A DNA stretch of 64,000 nt from an uncultured Pelagibacteraceae bacterium (GCA_902535625.1 CACAUA010000001.1:66517-130516), one strand, 5' to 3'. Positions 42,792 to 52,922 are shown, numbered from the stretch's first letter. Notes: generated from the letters alone by a model not told the origin. Made by a program: numbers and translations.

Positions 42792-43567
42792 TATTTGAAA
42801 TTCAGAAGATTTCTCATTGAATAAAGTCCTGGTTTTTTATTTATTAGCCATTTAGCAGCTGTTATTGCTCCTTCTGAATATAAAGCTCTGTCGAAAGCCT
42901 CATGGTTTAGTTTTATAATTTCTTTCCCGCTTGAAAAAGCAACTTCGTGTTCACCAATAATCTCACCTTTTCTAATTGAATTGAAATTAATTTTTTTTCC
43001 GTAAGAAAATTTTTTCTTGTTTAAATATTTTTTTCCGATCATTTTGTAAAAGTCTTTATTTTTTCCAACAGCAATTCCCTTTCCAAGCATTAAAGCTGTT
43101 CCAGAAGGATGATCTTTCTTATGTTTGTGATGAACTTCAAAAACTTTACTTAAATAATTACTTCCCAGTGATGCAGATGTGATTTCTGTCAGGTACATAA
43201 GCAAATTAATACCAAGACTCATATTTCCAGCTTTTAAAATTGGAATTTTTTTTGAAAACTTCTTTATTAAATTCTCTTCTTTTTTTGTAAAACCTGTTGT
43301 GCCAATCACTACTTTTTTCTTTAGTTTTGAAGCTATTTTTAAAACTTCGAATGTACATTTTGGTATTGTGAAATCTATAATTACATTTGCTTTGCTAAGA
43401 GCTTTTTCAGTATTTAATTCAGGTCTAATCCCATTAATTTTTTTATTAATGGATCTATTTTCAGTAAGAGCAACCAATTTAGTTGATTTGTCTTTAATAG
43501 CAGATTTTATGAGTTGTTGACCCATTCTTCCCATGCAACCTGTTATGGCTATATTAATTTTACCCAT
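42791..43567 (-). CDS. dapB: 4-hydroxy-tetrahydrodipicolinate reductase
   Basis: DapB makes tetrahydrodipicolinate for lysine and meso-diaminopimelate. The 258-residue protein has 'INIAITGCMGRMGQQLIKSA' (dinucleotide fold), 'VIIDFTIPKCTFEVL', 'VIGTTGFTKKEE', 'APNMSLG'-equivalent 'KAGNMSLGINLLMYL', 'FEVHHKHKKDHPSGTALMLG' with the catalytic His and Lys near 150-155, and a C-terminal 'FDRALYSEGAITAAKWL'. It is followed by nth with a one-base overlap. Confidence 0.97.
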   Translation of the reverse strand: MGKINIAITGCMGRMGQQLIKSAIKDKSTKLVALTENRSINKKINGIRPELNTEKALSKANVIIDFTIPKCTFEVLKIASKLKKKVVIGTTGFTKKEENLIKKFSKKIPILKAGNMSLGINLLMYLTEITSASLGSNYLSKVFEVHHKHKKDHPSGTALMLGKGIAVGKNKDFYKMIGKKYLNKKKFSYGKKINFNSIRKGEIIGEHEVAFSSGKEIIKLNHEAFDRALYSEGAITAAKWLINKKPGLYSMRNLLNFK

Positions 43568-43594
43568 TATAGGGATTTAGATTAGCACTATTGA

Positions 43595-44719
43595 TTAGTT
43601 TTTCCAGAAACTTTTAGCCTTTTGAAAGAACTTTTTAATACTTGGATTAGATTTTTCATTTTCAATTTCTCTAAATTTTTCTAATAATTCTTTCTGTTCT
43701 TTATTTAGTGATATTGGAACTTCAGTGTTTACTTGTACATAAAGGTCTCCAAAGTCATTCCCTCTCATATAAGGCATTCCTTTCCCTTTTAACCTGAATT
43801 GTTTTCCACTTTGAGTACCTGCAGGAATTTTAATTTTAGCTTTACCACCATCAATTGTTGGAATTTCAATTGATGTTCCGAGAGCAGCATCTGCGATAGA
43901 AACTGGACATTCAAAAAATAAGTTTTCATCAGATCTTTTAAATAACTCATGAGAATGAACATTTATGAATAAGTATAAATCACCACTACTACCCCCTCTT
44001 GATCCAGCCTCACCTTTTCCTGAAAGCCTTATTCTGGTTCCATCATCCACACCTTTTGGAATAGTAACCGATAATCTTTTTGAAGCCTGCTTTTTTCCTT
44101 GTCCATTGCAGTTTGTACAAGGATGAGTAATTTCTTCACCAACACCTGCACACTGAGGACATGTTTGTTGGACTGTAAAAAAGCCTTGGCTAGATCTCAC
44201 TTGACCATGACCACCACACATCGAGCATGCTCCAGCTTGATGCCCAGGTTTTGAACCTGAACCACTACAAGTGTCACATTTTTCAGATGTAGAAAATTTT
44301 ATGTCTTGTTTCTTTCCAGAAAAAGCCTCTTCCAAAGATATAGATAAATCATATCTTAAATCCGACCCTCTATTATTTGACCTTCTTGATCTACGGCCTC
44401 CACCAAAACCTTCACCAAAAAAGTCTTCAAAAATATCAGAGAAATGATTTGAAAAGTCAAAATTTCCAAATCCACCTCTTCCACCACCTCCATTTTCAAA
44501 AGCAGCGTGACCAAAATTATCATAATTTTGTTTTCTCTCTGAATTAGATAGAACGTGGTAAGCTTCTGATGCTTCTTTAAACTTTTCCTCAGCTCCTTTA
44601 TCACCCTTGTTTTTATCAGGATGAAATTTAACTGCGAGTTTCCTGTAAGCTGATTTTATTTGGTCTGCTGAAGCATTTTTATTTACACCTAAAACTTCGT
44701 AATAATCTCTTTTTGCCAT
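43595..44719 (-). CDS. dnaJ: Chaperone DnaJ (Hsp40)
   Basis: DnaJ stimulates DnaK and holds unfolded proteins. The 374 residues have a J domain with '[30 protein letters not shown]' (His-Pro-Asp near 32), a Gly/Phe linker with short [10 protein letters not shown]-type repeats near 75-115, four zinc repeats 'CDTCSGSG', 'CSMCGGHG', 'CPQCAGVG' and 'CTNCNGQG' (about 145-205), and the C-terminal substrate domain. It lies 28 bases after dnaK and is probably in the same transcript. Confidence 0.98.
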   Translation of the reverse strand: MAKRDYYEVLGVNKNASADQIKSAYRKLAVKFHPDKNKGDKGAEEKFKEASEAYHVLSNSERKQNYDNFGHAAFENGGGGRGGFGNFDFSNHFSDIFEDFFGEGFGGGRRSRRSNNRGSDLRYDLSISLEEAFSGKKQDIKFSTSEKCDTCSGSGSKPGHQAGACSMCGGHGQVRSSQGFFTVQQTCPQCAGVGEEITHPCTNCNGQGKKQASKRLSVTIPKGVDDGTRIRLSGKGEAGSRGGSSGDLYLFINVHSHELFKRSDENLFFECPVSIADAALGTSIEIPTIDGGKAKIKIPAGTQSGKQFRLKGKGMPYMRGNDFGDLYVQVNTEVPISLNKEQKELLEKFREIENEKSNPSIKKFFQKAKSFWKN

Positions 44720-44747
44720 AACATGTTATAGACAAACAGTTGTTTTG

Positions 44748-46670
44748 TTAGGCGCTTTTTTCTTTATTTTCGTCTTTTACTTCTTCAAAATCTGCATCAA
44801 CAACGTTATCGTCTTTTGTATCTTCTTTCTTTGCGTCTTTTGGAGCATCTTCAGGTTTTGCGCCTTGTTGCGATTTATAGATTGCTTCACCTAATTTCAT
44901 AGATGCCTGAACTAAATCTTGTGTTTTCTTTTTAATTTCTTCAACATCAGTTCCTTTAAGTGCATTTCTTAGGTTTGCTGATGCATCTTCAATAGCTTTC
45001 TTATCTGCGTCTGAAACTTTACTTCCATGTTCCTTTAAATTTTTTTCAGTAGAGTGTATTAATGTATCTGCTTGATTTCTTGCATCAACAGCTTCTCTTT
45101 TCTTTTTATCCTCTTCTTTATTCGATTCTGCATCTTTTACCATTTGATTAATTTCTTCGTCACTTAATCCTCCAGATGCTTGAATTTGAATTTTTTGCTC
45201 TTTACCAGTTCCTTTGTCTTTAGCCGAAACATTTACAATACCATTTGCGTCTATATCAAATGTCACTTCAATTTGCGGAACTCCTCTAGGAGCTGGAGCT
45301 ATTCCAACCAACTCAAAGTTTCCTAATACTTTATTATCTGAAGCCATTTCCCTTTCACCCTGAAGTACTCTAATTGATACAGCTGGCTGATTATCCTCTG
45401 CAGTAGAAAATACTTGGCTTTTTTTAGTTGGTATTGTTGTATTTTTATCTATCAATTTTGTAGATACACCTCCTAAAGTTTCTATTCCTAATGATAAAGG
45501 AGTCACATCTAGAAGTAATACATCTTTAACATCACCTTGTAATACCCCTGCTTGAATTGCTGCTCCCATAGCAACAACTTCATCAGGATTTACAGATTTG
45601 TTAGGATCTTTCCCAAAGAAATTTTTAACTTCTTCTATAACTTTTGGCATTCTGGTCATACCACCAACCAGTACGATTTCATCTACTTCACTTGCTGATA
45701 ATCCCGCATCTTTTAAGGCTGTTTTACATGGCGGAATCGTTCTTGAAATTAAATCTTCGACTAATGCTTCTAATTTGGCTCTAGTCATTTTCAAGTTAAT
45801 ATGTTTTGGTCCAGTTTTGTCAGCTGTAATAAATGGTAAATTTATTTCTGTTTGGGTAGCTGATGAAAGTTCTATTTTTGCTTTTTCCGCAGCTTCTTTT
45901 AATCTTTGTAAAGCTAATTTATCAGATTTTAAATCAATACCATTTTCTTTTTTAAATTCTGAAAGTAAGTAATCAACAATTGCATTGTCAAAATCCTCTC
46001 CACCTAAAAATGTATCACCATTAGTTGACTTAACTTCAAATACACCATCACCTAATTCAAGAATTGAAACATCGAATGTTCCTCCACCTAAATCATATAC
46101 TGCTATTTTTTTATTTGCTTTTTTGTCTAAACCATAAGCCAGGGATGCTGCTGTAGGCTCATTTATAATTCTTAAAACTTCAAGGCCAGCTATTTTACCC
46201 GCATCTTTAGTAGCTTGTCTCTGAGCATCATTAAAATATGCTGGAACAGTAATTACCGCTTGTTTCACCTCAGAACCTAAATATTTTTCTGCTGTCTCTT
46301 TCATTTTTTGAAGTGTGAATGCTGAAATTTGTGATGGTGAATATTTTTGTCCTTTTGCCTCAATCCATGCATCGCCTTTATCAGAATTAACAATTTTAAA
46401 AGGTGCAGTCTCTACATCTTTTTTAACTGTCGGATCATTAAAATTTCTTCCAATTAACCTTTTAACTGCGAAAATTGTATTTTCAGGATTTGTAACAGCT
46501 TGTCTTTTAGCTGGTTGACCTATTAATTTTTCACCTTCATCTGTAAATGCTACAACAGATGGTGTCGTTCTTGCTCCTTCAGCATTTTCTAATACTTTTG
46601 CTTGTGTTCCTTCCATAACAGCTACACAAGAATTTGTTGTTCCTAAATCTATTCCTATAACTTTACTCAT
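44748..46670 (-). CDS. dnaK: Chaperone DnaK (Hsp70)
   Basis: DnaK is the central ATP-dependent chaperone. The 640-residue protein starts '[20 protein letters not shown]' and has '[18 protein letters not shown]', '[18 protein letters not shown]' and the linker '[19 protein letters not shown]', followed by the substrate-binding and lid domains. The C-terminal tail '[18 protein letters not shown]' resembles the D-A-D/E-F-E/Q-E-V ending. Its promoter region carries a heat-shock-like motif. dnaJ follows and grpE precedes on the same strand. Confidence 0.99.
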   Translation of the reverse strand: MSKVIGIDLGTTNSCVAVMEGTQAKVLENAEGARTTPSVVAFTDEGEKLIGQPAKRQAVTNPENTIFAVKRLIGRNFNDPTVKKDVETAPFKIVNSDKGDAWIEAKGQKYSPSQISAFTLQKMKETAEKYLGSEVKQAVITVPAYFNDAQRQATKDAGKIAGLEVLRIINEPTAASLAYGLDKKANKKIAVYDLGGGTFDVSILELGDGVFEVKSTNGDTFLGGEDFDNAIVDYLLSEFKKENGIDLKSDKLALQRLKEAAEKAKIELSSATQTEINLPFITADKTGPKHINLKMTRAKLEALVEDLISRTIPPCKTALKDAGLSASEVDEIVLVGGMTRMPKVIEEVKNFFGKDPNKSVNPDEVVAMGAAIQAGVLQGDVKDVLLLDVTPLSLGIETLGGVSTKLIDKNTTIPTKKSQVFSTAEDNQPAVSIRVLQGEREMASDNKVLGNFELVGIAPAPRGVPQIEVTFDIDANGIVNVSAKDKGTGKEQKIQIQASGGLSDEEINQMVKDAESNKEEDKKKREAVDARNQADTLIHSTEKNLKEHGSKVSDADKKAIEDASANLRNALKGTDVEEIKKKTQDLVQASMKLGEAIYKSQQGAKPEDAPKDAKKEDTKDDNVVDADFEEVKDENKEKSA

Positions 46671-46690
46671 AATTTACCCTAATTGATCTT

Positions 46691-46719
46691 CATATAAGTG
46701 CTAATTTTACAACTACAAC
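46691..46719 (-). promoter_or_regulatory. Candidate heat-shock promoter of dnaK
   Basis: On the minus strand GTTG (46716-46719) is followed after 17 bases by CTTATATG (46691-46698). This fits the alphaproteobacterial RpoH pattern CTTG-N(17-18)-CYTATNT with one mismatch in the -35. The dnaK ATG lies about 20 bases downstream. Confidence 0.45.
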
Positions 46720-46731
46720 CATAATAAATAA

Positions 46732-47370
46732 TTAATTTTTTGCCTGTTTTTCCTCAATTTCCTTGTCTTTTTGGTTATTATGTTTCTCTTCAGCTTTTTT
46801 TTTAGACACAGCTACTAACGAAGGTCTTAGCAACCTATCCTTCATCATAAAACCCTTTTGAATTTCTTGAACTATTGTCCCCTGATCTTTTGTATCATCT
46901 TCAACTTCCATCATAGCCTGATGTAAATTTGGATCCAGTTTTTCGTTAATTGCTTTAATTGGCTCAATATTATTTTTTTTGAAAATAGAAATCATATCTT
47001 TATTAATTATATCAATATGTTCTATCAATTTTTTTAGTGTGTCTTTATCTTTTATAGTTTCATCACTTTCCAGTGTTTGTTTTGATCTCTCTAAATTATC
47101 TAGAAGATTAAGAGTTTCCCTCGCAAATGAAAATCCACCATATTCAAAGGCTTCGTCTTTCTCTTTTTCAAATCGTCTTCTTTGATTTTCCATTTCAGCA
47201 AATGTTCTAGCAACTTTATCTTTAAGATTTGCAATTTCATCTTCAGGTGAAAGTTGTTCCTCTTCTTCTTTTTTCTCCATTCTCTCTGAGGCCTCTTTAT
47301 CTGTGCTTGGCTCTGAGTTTTCGTCTTTTAAATTTTGATTTTCTTTATTTTGTATTTGTTCTTTTTTCAT
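46732..47370 (-). CDS. grpE: Nucleotide exchange factor GrpE
   Basis: GrpE releases ADP from DnaK. The 212-residue protein has an acidic, disordered N-terminus, then the long coiled coil ('LKDKVARTFAEMENQRRRFEKEKDEAFEYGG') and the family core 'FARETLNLLDNLERSKQTL', followed by 'MKDRLLRPSLVAVSKK', the C-terminal beta-domain signature. It ends with a Lys/Glu-rich tail. It is 61 bases upstream of dnaK. A poor CTAG-N18-CCATAT match upstream (47379-47406) could be a heat-shock promoter. Confidence 0.96.
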   Translation of the reverse strand: MKKEQIQNKENQNLKDENSEPSTDKEASERMEKKEEEEQLSPEDEIANLKDKVARTFAEMENQRRRFEKEKDEAFEYGGFSFARETLNLLDNLERSKQTLESDETIKDKDTLKKLIEHIDIINKDMISIFKKNNIEPIKAINEKLDPNLHQAMMEVEDDTKDQGTIVQEIQKGFMMKDRLLRPSLVAVSKKKAEEKHNNQKDKEIEEKQAKN

Positions 47371-47406
47371 TAGAGTCTATATGGTAAGAAATTCATGAAA
47401 TTCTAG

Positions 47407-48009
47407 ATGTTAAAAAAAAAAATTAAAGAAATCTTAGTAGGGTCAAATAATGAAGGTAAAATAAAAGAAATTAAAGATTTATTGCCCAAATACTACATTA
47501 TTACTTCTCCAAAAGACTATGGTTTAAAAAGCCCTAAAGAAAATGGACATACTTTTCTAAAAAATTCTTTAATAAAAGCGAAGCATTTTTCAAAAAAAAC
47601 AAAAAAAATTTGTATAGCAGATGATTCTGGGCTTGAAATTGACTTACTAAATAATCAACCAGGTATTTATTCAGCAAGATGGGGTGGTAAAAGGGGAGAT
47701 TTTAATTTGGCAATATCCAAAGTATATCAAAAGTTATCAAAGGCAGATAAAAACTGGAAGTCAAAAAAGATTAAAGCGAGATTTATTTGTGCATTAACTA
47801 TTTATGGATTAAAAAAAAAACCAATCCAATCTTTAGGGATTATTAGCGGCAGAATTTCGAAAAAAAAAATTGGTAATAAAGGTTTTGGCTATGATCCAAT
47901 TTTTATTCCTAAAAATAAAAGATTAACATTTGGTCAAATGAGTCAAAAGTTAAAGTTTAAAAACGATCACCGAGCACAAGCGTTTAAAAAAATTAAAAAA
48001 TTTCTTTAA
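47407..48009 (+). CDS. rdgB: Non-canonical purine NTP pyrophosphatase (RdgB/HAM1)
   Basis: RdgB removes ITP, dITP and XTP from nucleotide pools. The 200-residue protein has 'EILVGSNNEGKIKEIKDLL' (S/T-x-N-x-x-K signature, about 7-25), 'ICIADDSGLEIDLLNNQPGIYSARWGG' (about 74-100) and 'GFGYDPIFIPKNKRLTFGQMS' (about 158-178), together complete for the family. It is divergent from grpE, an arrangement also seen with heat-shock genes in other alphaproteobacteria. The 3' end overlaps the LpoA-like gene by 17 bases. Confidence 0.96.
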   Translation: MLKKKIKEILVGSNNEGKIKEIKDLLPKYYIITSPKDYGLKSPKENGHTFLKNSLIKAKHFSKKTKKICIADDSGLEIDLLNNQPGIYSARWGGKRGDFNLAISKVYQKLSKADKNWKSKKIKARFICALTIYGLKKKPIQSLGIISGRISKKKIGNKGFGYDPIFIPKNKRLTFGQMSQKLKFKNDHRAQAFKKIKKFL

Positions 48010-49144
48010 AATTTTTATCTTGTATTTCATAAAAGTTTAATTGATGTGTGACTCTTTTTTTATTTATTTCAAAGATTCCTATTTTTCCTTTAAATTTATT
48101 TTTCTTAATAAACAAATTTTCACTAGTCTTAAAATCATTATTTATTAACAAGTAATATATCAATCCTATTAGATCATAACTTAAAAAAGAAATTTGATTT
48201 GGCCTATTTTTGAAATTTTGCATGTATTCTTTTTGAAATATTTCAAAATTATTTTTATTTATCGAAGGAAAATATATAGGATGCAAAGAGGTTTCCTTCA
48301 AAAGACTTTCATCAAACCATTGATTCAATGTGATGTATTTTATTCTTTTTGAAGAAACATCGGTATATAATAATGATGTAGCAACACTCTTTAGACTTTC
48401 GCTAAAATCAGCAATTATTACTGAGTCAAAGTTAATGAAACCCAAAGTATCTTTTTTTTTTAATTCATCTATTTTTTTCTTTTTATTGAAAGTATTTGAA
48501 TTTTCTATTCTTTTAATTTCGTTTTCTAATTTTTGTTTTCTCTGTTGATACCTTGTTAAATCTTCTATTTGCTTTGTTAATAATGTTGGGTCTTTGCTAT
48601 AGATAAATTTTTCTTTTAATATTAAATTAGATTTCTCAATAGCTTCTTCAATTTCTCTTTTATATTCTGTTTCGGGAATTAAAAATATTGTATTTTTTAA
48701 ATTAGTTTCACTCAAATATTTTTTAATTGTATTTATTTGTGATATTGCATTTACTCCTGCAGAAATTACATTTTTTGGATTATTTCTAATTTTATTTGTG
48801 AAAGATAAGAATGTTACTTCATCTAATTCATCTAAGTATTTATTACTTTCATTGAATACTGGTCCAATAATTATTTTTATACCATTATTGTATAGTTCTT
48901 TTGAGACTTTGAGTGAATCTATTGGATTTGCTTTTGTATCTTTTGGTATTATTGTAATTCTTTCATCATCAATTTTATTTAATGCCATCCTTGTTGATTT
49001 AAGAATTGATTTACCAATATATGAATATTCTCCTGATAGAGGTACTATTAAACCTATCTTAATTTTCTCTTCTGATATTGCTTTAAGTTGAGAGAAAACG
49101 ATTATAAGAAAAACTTTTAAAATTATGATATATAATTTTTTCAT
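47993..49144 (-). CDS. LppC/LpoA-like periplasmic-binding-fold protein
   Basis: The 383-residue protein has a signal peptide at about 1-24 and a type I periplasmic-binding fold: 'KIKIGLIVPLSGEYSYIGKSILKSTRMALNKID' near the N-terminus is the Peripla_BP_6/LppC start, and 'DTKANPIDSLKVSKELYNNGIKIIIGPVFNES' the next element. In gammaproteobacteria LpoA activates penicillin-binding protein 1A. The divergent rsmI and nearby BON gene mirror the E. coli rsmI/lpoA/dolP locus, which favours this over an amino-acid binding protein. No lipobox Cys is visible, so it would be soluble or signal-anchored. Confidence 0.75.
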   Translation of the reverse strand: MKKLYIIILKVFLIIVFSQLKAISEEKIKIGLIVPLSGEYSYIGKSILKSTRMALNKIDDERITIIPKDTKANPIDSLKVSKELYNNGIKIIIGPVFNESNKYLDELDEVTFLSFTNKIRNNPKNVISAGVNAISQINTIKKYLSETNLKNTIFLIPETEYKREIEEAIEKSNLILKEKFIYSKDPTLLTKQIEDLTRYQQRKQKLENEIKRIENSNTFNKKKKIDELKKKDTLGFINFDSVIIADFSESLKSVATSLLYTDVSSKRIKYITLNQWFDESLLKETSLHPIYFPSINKNNFEIFQKEYMQNFKNRPNQISFLSYDLIGLIYYLLINNDFKTSENLFIKKNKFKGKIGIFEINKKRVTHQLNFYEIQDKNFKEIF

Positions 49145-49153
49145 AGTCTTTAA

Positions 49154-50011
49154 ATGTATAATTTTGAATTAAATGATAGTTTAAAACCTGGGCTATATTG
49201 TGTTTCAACACCAATAGGAAATCTGGGTGATATAACTTTAAGAGCTATATATATTTTAAATAAATCAGACCTTATTTTGTCAGAAGACACGAGAGTTTCA
49301 AGCAAACTATTATCTAGGTACAACATTAAAAAAAAATTGTTATCAAATCATAAATTTAATGAAAAAAAAAATATCAAACATATAATAAACTTATTAAAAG
49401 AAAATAAGATAATTTCTATCATTTCAGATGCAGGTACTCCAACAATTTCAGATCCAGGTAGAATTTTGATAAATGAATGCATCAAGAATAAAATTAATAT
49501 ATTTCCAGTTCCAGGGTCCTCTGCGGCTACAGCGGCTCTTTCTATAAGCGGATTTTCAAGCAATTTCCTTTTTTGTGGTTTTCTGCCTGACAAAAAGTTA
49601 CAAATTGATGAACTTTTTCAAAACATTTCTAATATTAATAAATCAATTGTTTTTTTTATTTCTCCCAAAAAAATAAAAAAAATAACAACTCAAATCCAAA
49701 AATATTTTAATGATAGAGATATTTTAATTACTAGAGAAATGACAAAATTGCATGAGGAATATATTAGGGATAAGGTTAAAAACCTTAATAACATAAATAT
49801 ATCAGAAAAAGGTGAGATTACAGTAGTTATTTCAGAAAATTCAAATTTACAAAATAGGTTACAAGTAATTGAAGAATCAGTTAAAAAAAAAATTATTAAA
49901 CTTTTAAAAAAAATGTCAATTAAAGATATTACATTAAAAATTAATAAGGAGAATAATATATCAAAAAAAATTGTTTACGATTATTGTTTAAAGAAAAAAG
50001 ATGAAATATAA
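49154..50011 (+). CDS. rsmI: 16S rRNA (cytidine-1402-2'-O) methyltransferase RsmI
   Basis: RsmI methylates the ribose of C1402 with SAM. The 285 residues show 'GLYCVSTPIGNLGDITLRAIYIL' (about 13-35), 'ILSEDTRVSSKLLSRY', 'IISDAGTPTISDPGRILI', and 'FPVPGSSAATAALSISGFSSNFLFCGFLP', all tetrapyrrole-methylase-type motifs of this family. The C-terminal part is Lys-rich. It starts 9 bases from the divergent LpoA-like gene and overlaps the BON gene by 11 bases. Confidence 0.97.
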   Translation: MYNFELNDSLKPGLYCVSTPIGNLGDITLRAIYILNKSDLILSEDTRVSSKLLSRYNIKKKLLSNHKFNEKKNIKHIINLLKENKIISIISDAGTPTISDPGRILINECIKNKINIFPVPGSSAATAALSISGFSSNFLFCGFLPDKKLQIDELFQNISNINKSIVFFISPKKIKKITTQIQKYFNDRDILITREMTKLHEEYIRDKVKNLNNINISEKGEITVVISENSNLQNRLQVIEESVKKKIIKLLKKMSIKDITLKINKENNISKKIVYDYCLKKKDEI

Positions 50012-50594
50012 AAAATTTTTGTTATTAATATTTTTTGTGACAATTAATGGATGCGTAGGAGCCTCTTCAACAGGTGTTTTCGGTACCGGAGTCTCCGTTG
50101 CAATGGATCCAAGAACTATAGGAACTCAAATTGACGATTCTTTAATGCAAAAAAACTTAAGAGCAAAATTAATATTAATGGACAAAAGTTATTTACTAAA
50201 TGTTAAATCTAAAGTTTTAGACGGCCGAATATTTATAACTGGTAAAGTAGATACTGTTGAAGAAAAATTAAAAATTACAAAATTGGGTTGGGAAATAAAA
50301 GGTGCTAGATCAGTAAAAAATGATTTAAAAATTAAAGAGGAATTTAACTTCAAACAAACTGCTAAAGATGTGCTGATAACTTCTCAATTAAGAACTGCTC
50401 TAATAACAAACAAAATAATTAAGTCTGCTAACTATGAAATCGATACTTATAAAAAAATAATTTATATTTATGGAATTTCACAAAATGAAGAAGAAAGAGC
50501 TGAAGTTATAAACGAGGCCAAGAAAGTTCTTGATGTAGAAGATGTGGTCACAAGTATTCTTTTAGTTGAAGATTTGAGAGTAATAAAAAACTAA
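50001..50594 (+). CDS. BON-domain lipoprotein (DolP/OsmY-like)
   Basis: The 197-residue protein has a lipoprotein signal ('FLLLIFFVTINGCVGASS', Cys near residue 18). Two BON domains follow: 'DDSLMQKNLRAKLILMDKSYLLNVKSKVLDGRIFITGKVDTVEEKLKI' (about 48-95) and 'DVLITSQLRTALITNKIIKSANYEIDTYKKIIYIYGIS' (about 125-165). BON domains bind phospholipid; the two-BON lipoprotein layout matches DolP (YraP), which maintains outer-membrane integrity. The rsmI neighbour strengthens this. Convergent overlap with maeB is 4 bases. Confidence 0.87.
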   Translation: MKYKKFLLLIFFVTINGCVGASSTGVFGTGVSVAMDPRTIGTQIDDSLMQKNLRAKLILMDKSYLLNVKSKVLDGRIFITGKVDTVEEKLKITKLGWEIKGARSVKNDLKIKEEFNFKQTAKDVLITSQLRTALITNKIIKSANYEIDTYKKIIYIYGISQNEEERAEVINEAKKVLDVEDVVTSILLVEDLRVIKN

Positions 50595-52879
50595 TTTGGT
50601 TTTTTGTAATTAATAACCCCCGCTGAATATGCTGCAACAGATGCTAAATTCAATATGTCTGATGTCGAAGATCTTAATGGCGCAATTTCAATTGCCTGAC
50701 CTAAGCCGATTAGTAGTGGTCCAATTACTTTTGCCCCACCTAAAGTTTTCATTATTTTGTAAGTTATAGCAGCACTATGTTGTCCAGGCATAATCAATAT
50801 ATTTGCATTACCAACAATCTCGGAGAATGGATAAAGGTCTTTATATTCGTCACTTAAGGCTACATCAGGCTGCATATCTCCATCAAACTTAAAGTTAACC
50901 TTTTTACTTTTTAAAATTTCTACTGCATCTCTTATGTGTTTGGTTCTAGCTGTGATAGGTTGGCCAAAGGTTGAGTGTGAAAGAAAAGCAACTTTTGGTT
51001 CAAAACCAAACAATTTTGCAACTCTAGATGCAGAAATAGCTATTTCAGAAAGTTGTTCTGATGTTGGATATTCGTGAACACTTGTATCCGCAATAAAGAC
51101 TGTTTTTCCCTTATTTACAATCATGTTCAATCCAAACATAATTTCTCCTGGTCTAGCATCTATGACCTTTTTCACTTTATCAAGAGATTGTCCATACCTT
51201 CTCGAATTTCCAGTAACCATTGCGTCAGCATCACCACATGCAACCATGCAAGATCCCCAAATAACTCTGTCATTTCTAACCATTTTATCACAATCTCTTT
51301 CTAGGAGACCCTCCTTTCTTTGAAGGTTTTTAAATAAATAGTTCACATATTTTTTTCTTTTATCGCTTAAAGTAGAGTTTACAATTTCAATATCAAAGTT
51401 TTCTCCGTAACCAATTTCTTTAAGTTTTTCTTTAACCACTTTTTCTTTAGCAACCAAAATAGGCGTGCCTAGTCCACTATTTTTAAATGCTATTGCAGCT
51501 TTCAAAGTATTTTCATCTTCACCATCTGCAAACACAACTTTTTTGTTTGTTTTTTTAATTTGGTTATTAATTCCTTGCATAATCGTTACAGATGGATCGA
51601 GCCTTTGTTTTAATTGCTCAGAATATTGATCGAAGTTTTCAATTTTTTTTCTAGCAACTCCAGATTTCATTGCAGCCTTTGCTACTGCTACTGGTATTAC
51701 ACTTATTAATCTTGGATCGAAAGTAGATGGAATAATATATTCTTTACCATAATTAGGTCTTTCTCCTCCCATTGCGGCAGCAACTTCATCAGGTACAAAT
51801 TCTCTGGCAAGAGAAGCAATAGCATTAGCTGCTGCAACTTTCATTTCCTCATTTATTGTTTTTGCCCTAACATCTAATGCCCCCCTAAATATATATGGAA
51901 ATCCAATTAAATTATTAACTTGGTTTGGATAATCAGATCTGCCTGTTGCTATAATTGCGTCACTTCTAACTTCTTCTATATCTTCCGGTTTTATTTCTGG
52001 ATCTGGGTTAGCACAAGCAAATATTATTGGATTTTTTGCCATCTTTTTAACCATGCTTTTTTTTACAACACCTGCAGCTGATAAACCTAAAAATACGTCT
52101 GCATTCTTCATTGCATCATCTAAACTTTTATCTTTTGTATCTACCGCAAAATCTTTTTTCCAAGTGTTAATATCTTTTCTATTTTTGTTTATTACACCTT
52201 TTGTATCCAACATTTTGATGTTATTTTTTGGAATACCACTGCTTCTAAATAATTTTGCACATGCCATAGCCGCAGCACCTGCACCATTAATCACGATTTT
52301 AATTTTTTTTAAGTTTTTTTTTGCAATATCAACTGCGTTAATTAATGCGGCTGTTGTTATAATTGCCGTCCCATGTTGATCATCATGAAATACAGGAATA
52401 TCTAAAATTTTTTTTAATTCTTCTTCAATTATAAAACAGTTTGGAGCTGCAATGTCTTCAAGATTTATACCACCAAAACTTTTTGCTATATGCTTAATGG
52501 AATTAATTATTTCTTTTGTATCTTCTGTGTCTATTTCTAAATCTATCGAATCAATATCTGCAAATCTTTTAAATAGAACAGCTTTTCCTTCCATCACTGG
52601 TTTTGAAGCTATCGCACCCAAATTTCCAAGACCTAATATTGCTGATCCGTTACTAATTACTGCAACTAAATTTCCTTTTGTAGTGTATTCATAAGCTAAT
52701 TCAGGATTGTCTGCTATTGCTTTTACAGGAGCAGCAACACCAGGAGAATAAGCTAGGGCCAAGTCTCTTTTTGTAGTTACAGGCTTGGATGAAACAATCT
52801 CTATTTTGCCAGATTTATCATTAGTATGAAAATCCAAAGCTTCTTTATCAGAATAATGTTCAATTTTGTTTTTTTTCAT
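50591..52879 (-). CDS. maeB: NADP-dependent malic enzyme with C-terminal phosphotransacetylase-like domain
   Basis: The enzyme decarboxylates malate to pyruvate with NADP. The 762 residues contain the malic domain ('RDLALAYSPGVAAPVKAIADNPELAYEYTTKGNLVAVISNGSAILGLGNLGAIASKPVMEGKAVLFKRFADIDSIDLEI', split here only for description, about 35-115), 'FHDDQHGTAII', 'IVINGAGAAAMACAKLF' (NADP fold, about 195-210), and a PTA-like domain from about 430 ('VVFADGEDENTLKAAIAFK' to 'APLRSSTSDILNLASVAAYSAG'). This fused form is usual; the PTA part is often a regulatory, not catalytic, domain. It would feed pyruvate for gluconeogenesis or lipid synthesis. Confidence 0.96.
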   Translation of the reverse strand: MKKNKIEHYSDKEALDFHTNDKSGKIEIVSSKPVTTKRDLALAYSPGVAAPVKAIADNPELAYEYTTKGNLVAVISNGSAILGLGNLGAIASKPVMEGKAVLFKRFADIDSIDLEIDTEDTKEIINSIKHIAKSFGGINLEDIAAPNCFIIEEELKKILDIPVFHDDQHGTAIITTAALINAVDIAKKNLKKIKIVINGAGAAAMACAKLFRSSGIPKNNIKMLDTKGVINKNRKDINTWKKDFAVDTKDKSLDDAMKNADVFLGLSAAGVVKKSMVKKMAKNPIIFACANPDPEIKPEDIEEVRSDAIIATGRSDYPNQVNNLIGFPYIFRGALDVRAKTINEEMKVAAANAIASLAREFVPDEVAAAMGGERPNYGKEYIIPSTFDPRLISVIPVAVAKAAMKSGVARKKIENFDQYSEQLKQRLDPSVTIMQGINNQIKKTNKKVVFADGEDENTLKAAIAFKNSGLGTPILVAKEKVVKEKLKEIGYGENFDIEIVNSTLSDKRKKYVNYLFKNLQRKEGLLERDCDKMVRNDRVIWGSCMVACGDADAMVTGNSRRYGQSLDKVKKVIDARPGEIMFGLNMIVNKGKTVFIADTSVHEYPTSEQLSEIAISASRVAKLFGFEPKVAFLSHSTFGQPITARTKHIRDAVEILKSKKVNFKFDGDMQPDVALSDEYKDLYPFSEIVGNANILIMPGQHSAAITYKIMKTLGGAKVIGPLLIGLGQAIEIAPLRSSTSDILNLASVAAYSAGVINYKKPN

Positions 52880-52922
52880 TATTTGTTAGATATACAAAAG
52901 GATTAAGTTACTAATATGATTT

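Noticed and set aside
45598-45972. 124-codon plus-strand frame antisense to dnaK
   Set aside because: Complementary shadow of conserved dnaK codons; no family features.
46258-46275. TGTTTCACCT in dnaK, resembling a parS half-site
   Set aside because: Only the left arm matches; the right arm of the palindrome is absent and the site is far from parAB. Probably chance.
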